Positions 14,820 through 14,823 of a stretch of 14,823 nt of DNA are shown in pieces (position 1 is the stretch's first letter; every line of letters begins with the position of its first letter). The translations under genes and the position numbers were made by a program. The stretch comes from Lysobacter_F sp035645555 (GTDB lineage: Bacteria; Pseudomonadota; Gammaproteobacteria; Xanthomonadales; Xanthomonadaceae), in assembly GCA_035645555.1 (NCBI GenBank), contig DASQMI010000012.1:1-14823 (forward strand), written 5' to 3'. The notes under the pieces are model-generated. The model saw only the letters and a list, made by a program, of their open reading frames with translations, was not told the origin of the DNA and searched no databases.

Positions 14820-14823
14820 CGAC

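Overview
This window looks like ordinary chromosomal DNA from a very GC-rich gammaproteobacterium. The gene set and the pairing of gpmI with an EnvC-type gene and a CtpA-type protease suggest the Xanthomonadaceae/Lysobacteraceae (Lysobacter, Luteimonas or Xanthomonas-like). That placement is an inference from gene content and base composition, since no search was possible. No phage, plasmid, insertion sequence, CRISPR array or tRNA gene was seen.

Left end (1-416): the 3' part of a 5S rRNA, closing an rRNA operon, with a strong terminator and then about 275 bases without a gene. That spacer holds a short, frameshifted copy of the 3' end of the next gene. Region 417-1546 is a two-gene, minus-strand unit in which a MAPEG-family membrane protein overlaps an iron/2-oxoglutarate dioxygenase by four bases. 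Region 1627-4195 has two separate minus-strand genes, each with its own terminator: a lipoprotein M28 metallopeptidase and an exported protein built of 18-residue VNGS repeats, probably a beta-solenoid.

Centre (4277-8489): a plus-strand run of gpmI (glycolysis), an EnvC-like activator of cell-wall amidases overlapping gpmI by ATGA, and a CtpA-type periplasmic processing protease. It links central metabolism to septal and envelope maintenance. Facing it on the minus strand (8505-9604) are a DUF1820 protein and a rhomboid protease.

Right side (9632-14823): a FadL/OMPP1-type outer-membrane channel with a recognisable promoter and terminator, then on the opposite strand a bifunctional proline utilisation enzyme (PutA) that lacks the DNA-binding domain of its E. 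coli relative. Beyond putA, a promoter-like signal and a ribosome binding site point rightwards, suggesting a divergent gene that begins at the window edge.

No clear novel multi-gene system is evident. The most interesting items are the VNGS-repeat protein, the decayed 3'-end duplication next to the rRNA operon, the coupled MAPEG/dioxygenase pair, and the unidentified gene divergent from putA.
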